From Maledivibacter sp. (GTDB lineage: Bacteria > Bacillota > Clostridia > Peptostreptococcales > Caminicellaceae), in NCBI GenBank assembly GCA_025210375.1, contig JAOASB010000005.1, positions 1 through 64,000 on the forward strand: a DNA stretch of 64,000 nucleotides. Reading direction: 5' to 3'. The notes below the pieces were generated by a model, which made no database searches, was not told the origin of the DNA, and was given only the letters and a program-made list of their open reading frames with translations. Position numbers and translations under genes: made by a program. Of this stretch, positions 63,083-64,000 are shown piece after piece (positions within the stretch are counted from its first letter, which is position 1; every line of letters begins with the position of its first letter).

Positions 63083-63766
63083 TCACCATATTGATTTAGT
63101 ATGTTTTCTTAGACCATCCACATCCTTTATTATTATACGTCTATTTTGAACATCTATAAGATTATTTTCTTTAAAACTGTTTAATACATGTGTAATAGTG
63201 CTTCTTGAACAACCTAGATATTTAGCTAATTCCTCATGGGTGTAAGTATATTGGTAGCCCAGTTTGGTGCCATTTTTAGGTTCGCCCTCTTGAAGTGCAG
63301 TGAACCGTAACAGGGTACTGGCTACCTTGCCTATAGAATCATTAAACTTGTCATCAGTTATTTTAAGCATTAATAGACGATATTTTCTAGTGATACTATG
63401 GATAAAATATCCATGAATTTTAGGGTTTTTTTGTAGCTCCTTATCTAAAATTTTTCTATGGATAACGGATACAATACTGTTTTGCATGGCCTTTGTGATA
63501 ACACAGGTTCTATGTCCATCAAAGTAGTCCATCTCTCCTGAAATAGTACCCTTTGGTAATCTAAAAAAGCATACTTCATCCCCATCGGTGCTATATAGAA
63601 CTTCTTTTAAGCTTCCCTTTAGGACAATATATATTTCGTCCGCATGGGTTGACTTAACTTCCTGCCCTTTCTTATATAATCTATGGTCACCTAATCTTGA
63701 TAAGTGATTTAAGAAAAAAGAAGTCATTTCATTTTGCAATTTTAAATCAAATAGCTCCTTATACAT
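63083..63766 (-). CDS. Crp/Fnr-family regulator
   Basis: This 227-residue regulator has an N-terminal cyclic-nucleotide-binding-type barrel (about 25-120, including VLKGSLKEVLY and PKGTISGEMDYF), a dimer helix and a C-terminal Crp helix-turn-helix (THEELAKYLGCSRSTITHVL, about 175-194). The barrel lacks the RxS cAMP signature and there is no Fnr cysteine cluster. The ligand is therefore unknown. It converges on the MacB-type operon and could regulate it or a gene outside the window. Confidence 0.88.
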   Translation of the reverse strand: MYKELFDLKLQNEMTSFFLNHLSRLGDHRLYKKGQEVKSTHADEIYIVLKGSLKEVLYSTDGDEVCFFRLPKGTISGEMDYFDGHRTCVITKAMQNSIVSVIHRKILDKELQKNPKIHGYFIHSITRKYRLLMLKITDDKFNDSIGKVASTLLRFTALQEGEPKNGTKLGYQYTYTHEELAKYLGCSRSTITHVLNSFKENNLIDVQNRRIIIKDVDGLRKHTKSIW

Positions 63767-63857
63767 TTAAAATCCCCCAAACACTAAATCTGAATAATAT
63801 TATTATACCAGATGATTTGAGGGGATTTATAGATTGTTTTAGTCATATGAAAAAAAT

Positions 63858-63882
63858 AAACACTTCGGAGTACGAAGTGTTT
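63858..63882 (-). terminator. Terminator of the minus-strand gene at the right edge
   Basis: AAACACTTCG (63858-63867) pairs with its complement (63873-63882) around GAGTA. On the minus strand a T-rich tract follows. Confidence 0.8.
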
Positions 63883-63921
63883 TGGAGTATTCCCTAGGTA
63901 GCACTCATTTACGAGCATACT

Positions 63922-64000
63922 CTAGCAGATTTTACCACAGGACAACTTTATATCTTCTTTATTTTCTACCGCAGCTTCTATTGCATAGGTCAATCCATCT
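63922..64000 (-). CDS. 3' end of a gene running off the window
   Basis: On the minus strand the frame reads DGLTYAIEAAVENKEDIKLS and then CGKIC before a TAG at 63922-63924. A terminator lies downstream. Too little is present to name the product. Confidence 0.5.
   Translation of the reverse strand, partial: DGLTYAIEAAVENKEDIKLSCGKIC

Noticed and set aside
1-64000. CRISPR arrays, tRNA or rRNA genes, prophage
   Set aside because: No regularly spaced repeats, cloverleaf-like genes or structural phage genes were found; the XRE regulators lie outside any phage-like block.

Overview
The window is AT-rich chromosomal DNA from a spore-forming, anaerobic low-GC Firmicute of the Clostridia type. The evidence is a CwlD-like cortex amidase, a Spo0E-like phosphatase gene, a PerR-type regulator next to a reverse rubrerythrin, strong AGGAGG ribosome sites and poly-U terminators. 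No rRNA, tRNA, CRISPR array or intact transposase gene was seen. The genus cannot be fixed from sequence alone.

Layout. 1-1.5 kb: end of a MITE copy and a threonine/serine dehydratase-like enzyme. 1.8-8.1 kb: heterodimeric ABC exporter, then a BlaI/BlaR-type repressor and sensor protease whose extracellular part is a predicted seven-bladed propeller. 8.2-11.8 kb: PucR-type regulator, ornithine-cyclodeaminase-like protein and aminotransferase. 11.9-13.7 kb: exonuclease III and a DEDDh exonuclease with BRCT. 14.1-18.8 kb: FapA/DUF342 protein, triple-GAF protein, M23 peptidase. 19-23.6 kb: complete BceRSAB-type antibiotic-sensing module. 23.9-25.6 kb: ParM-like actin and a membrane coiled-coil partner. 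25.8-28.8 kb: amidase, a small secreted protein, a DUF45 metallopeptidase and a decayed phosphoesterase. 28.8-34.9 kb: AGCS symporter and RocB-like M20 peptidase, divergent from an amidohydrolase and a SARP-like regulator. 35-36.4 kb: decayed intergenic DNA and a DUF2179 membrane protein.

36.6-41.4 kb holds the most unusual locus. Two overlapping genes each fuse an oligopeptide-type ABC permease (DppB- or DppC-like) to a large M28-aminopeptidase-like extracellular domain, in mirrored order, and both peptidase domains have lost most zinc ligands. No ATPase or binding protein is adjacent.

41.5-48.9 kb: TPR lipoprotein-like protein, DUF3841 protein, a coiled-coil membrane protein, three XRE regulators with clear operator arrays, Spo0E-like peptide, PrfH and RtcB. 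49-51.5 kb: PerR and rubrerythrin, then a CaCA-family antiporter behind a yybP-ykoY (Mn2+) riboswitch. 51.6-52.7 kb: two MITE copies with 4-bp target duplications, one splitting a small membrane-protein gene and one abutting the signal peptidase stop codon. 53-59 kb: methionine aminopeptidase with SEC-C motif, Lys/Glu-rich secreted protein, a palindromic element inside a duplicated terminator, a pseudokinase receptor and a secreted EEP-family enzyme. 59.2-63.8 kb: a MacB-like ABC/adaptor/permease operon with a Met-rich loop, then a Crp/Fnr regulator and the end of one more gene.

Most of the window is membrane, envelope-stress and sensing genes, arranged as small operons bounded by terminators.
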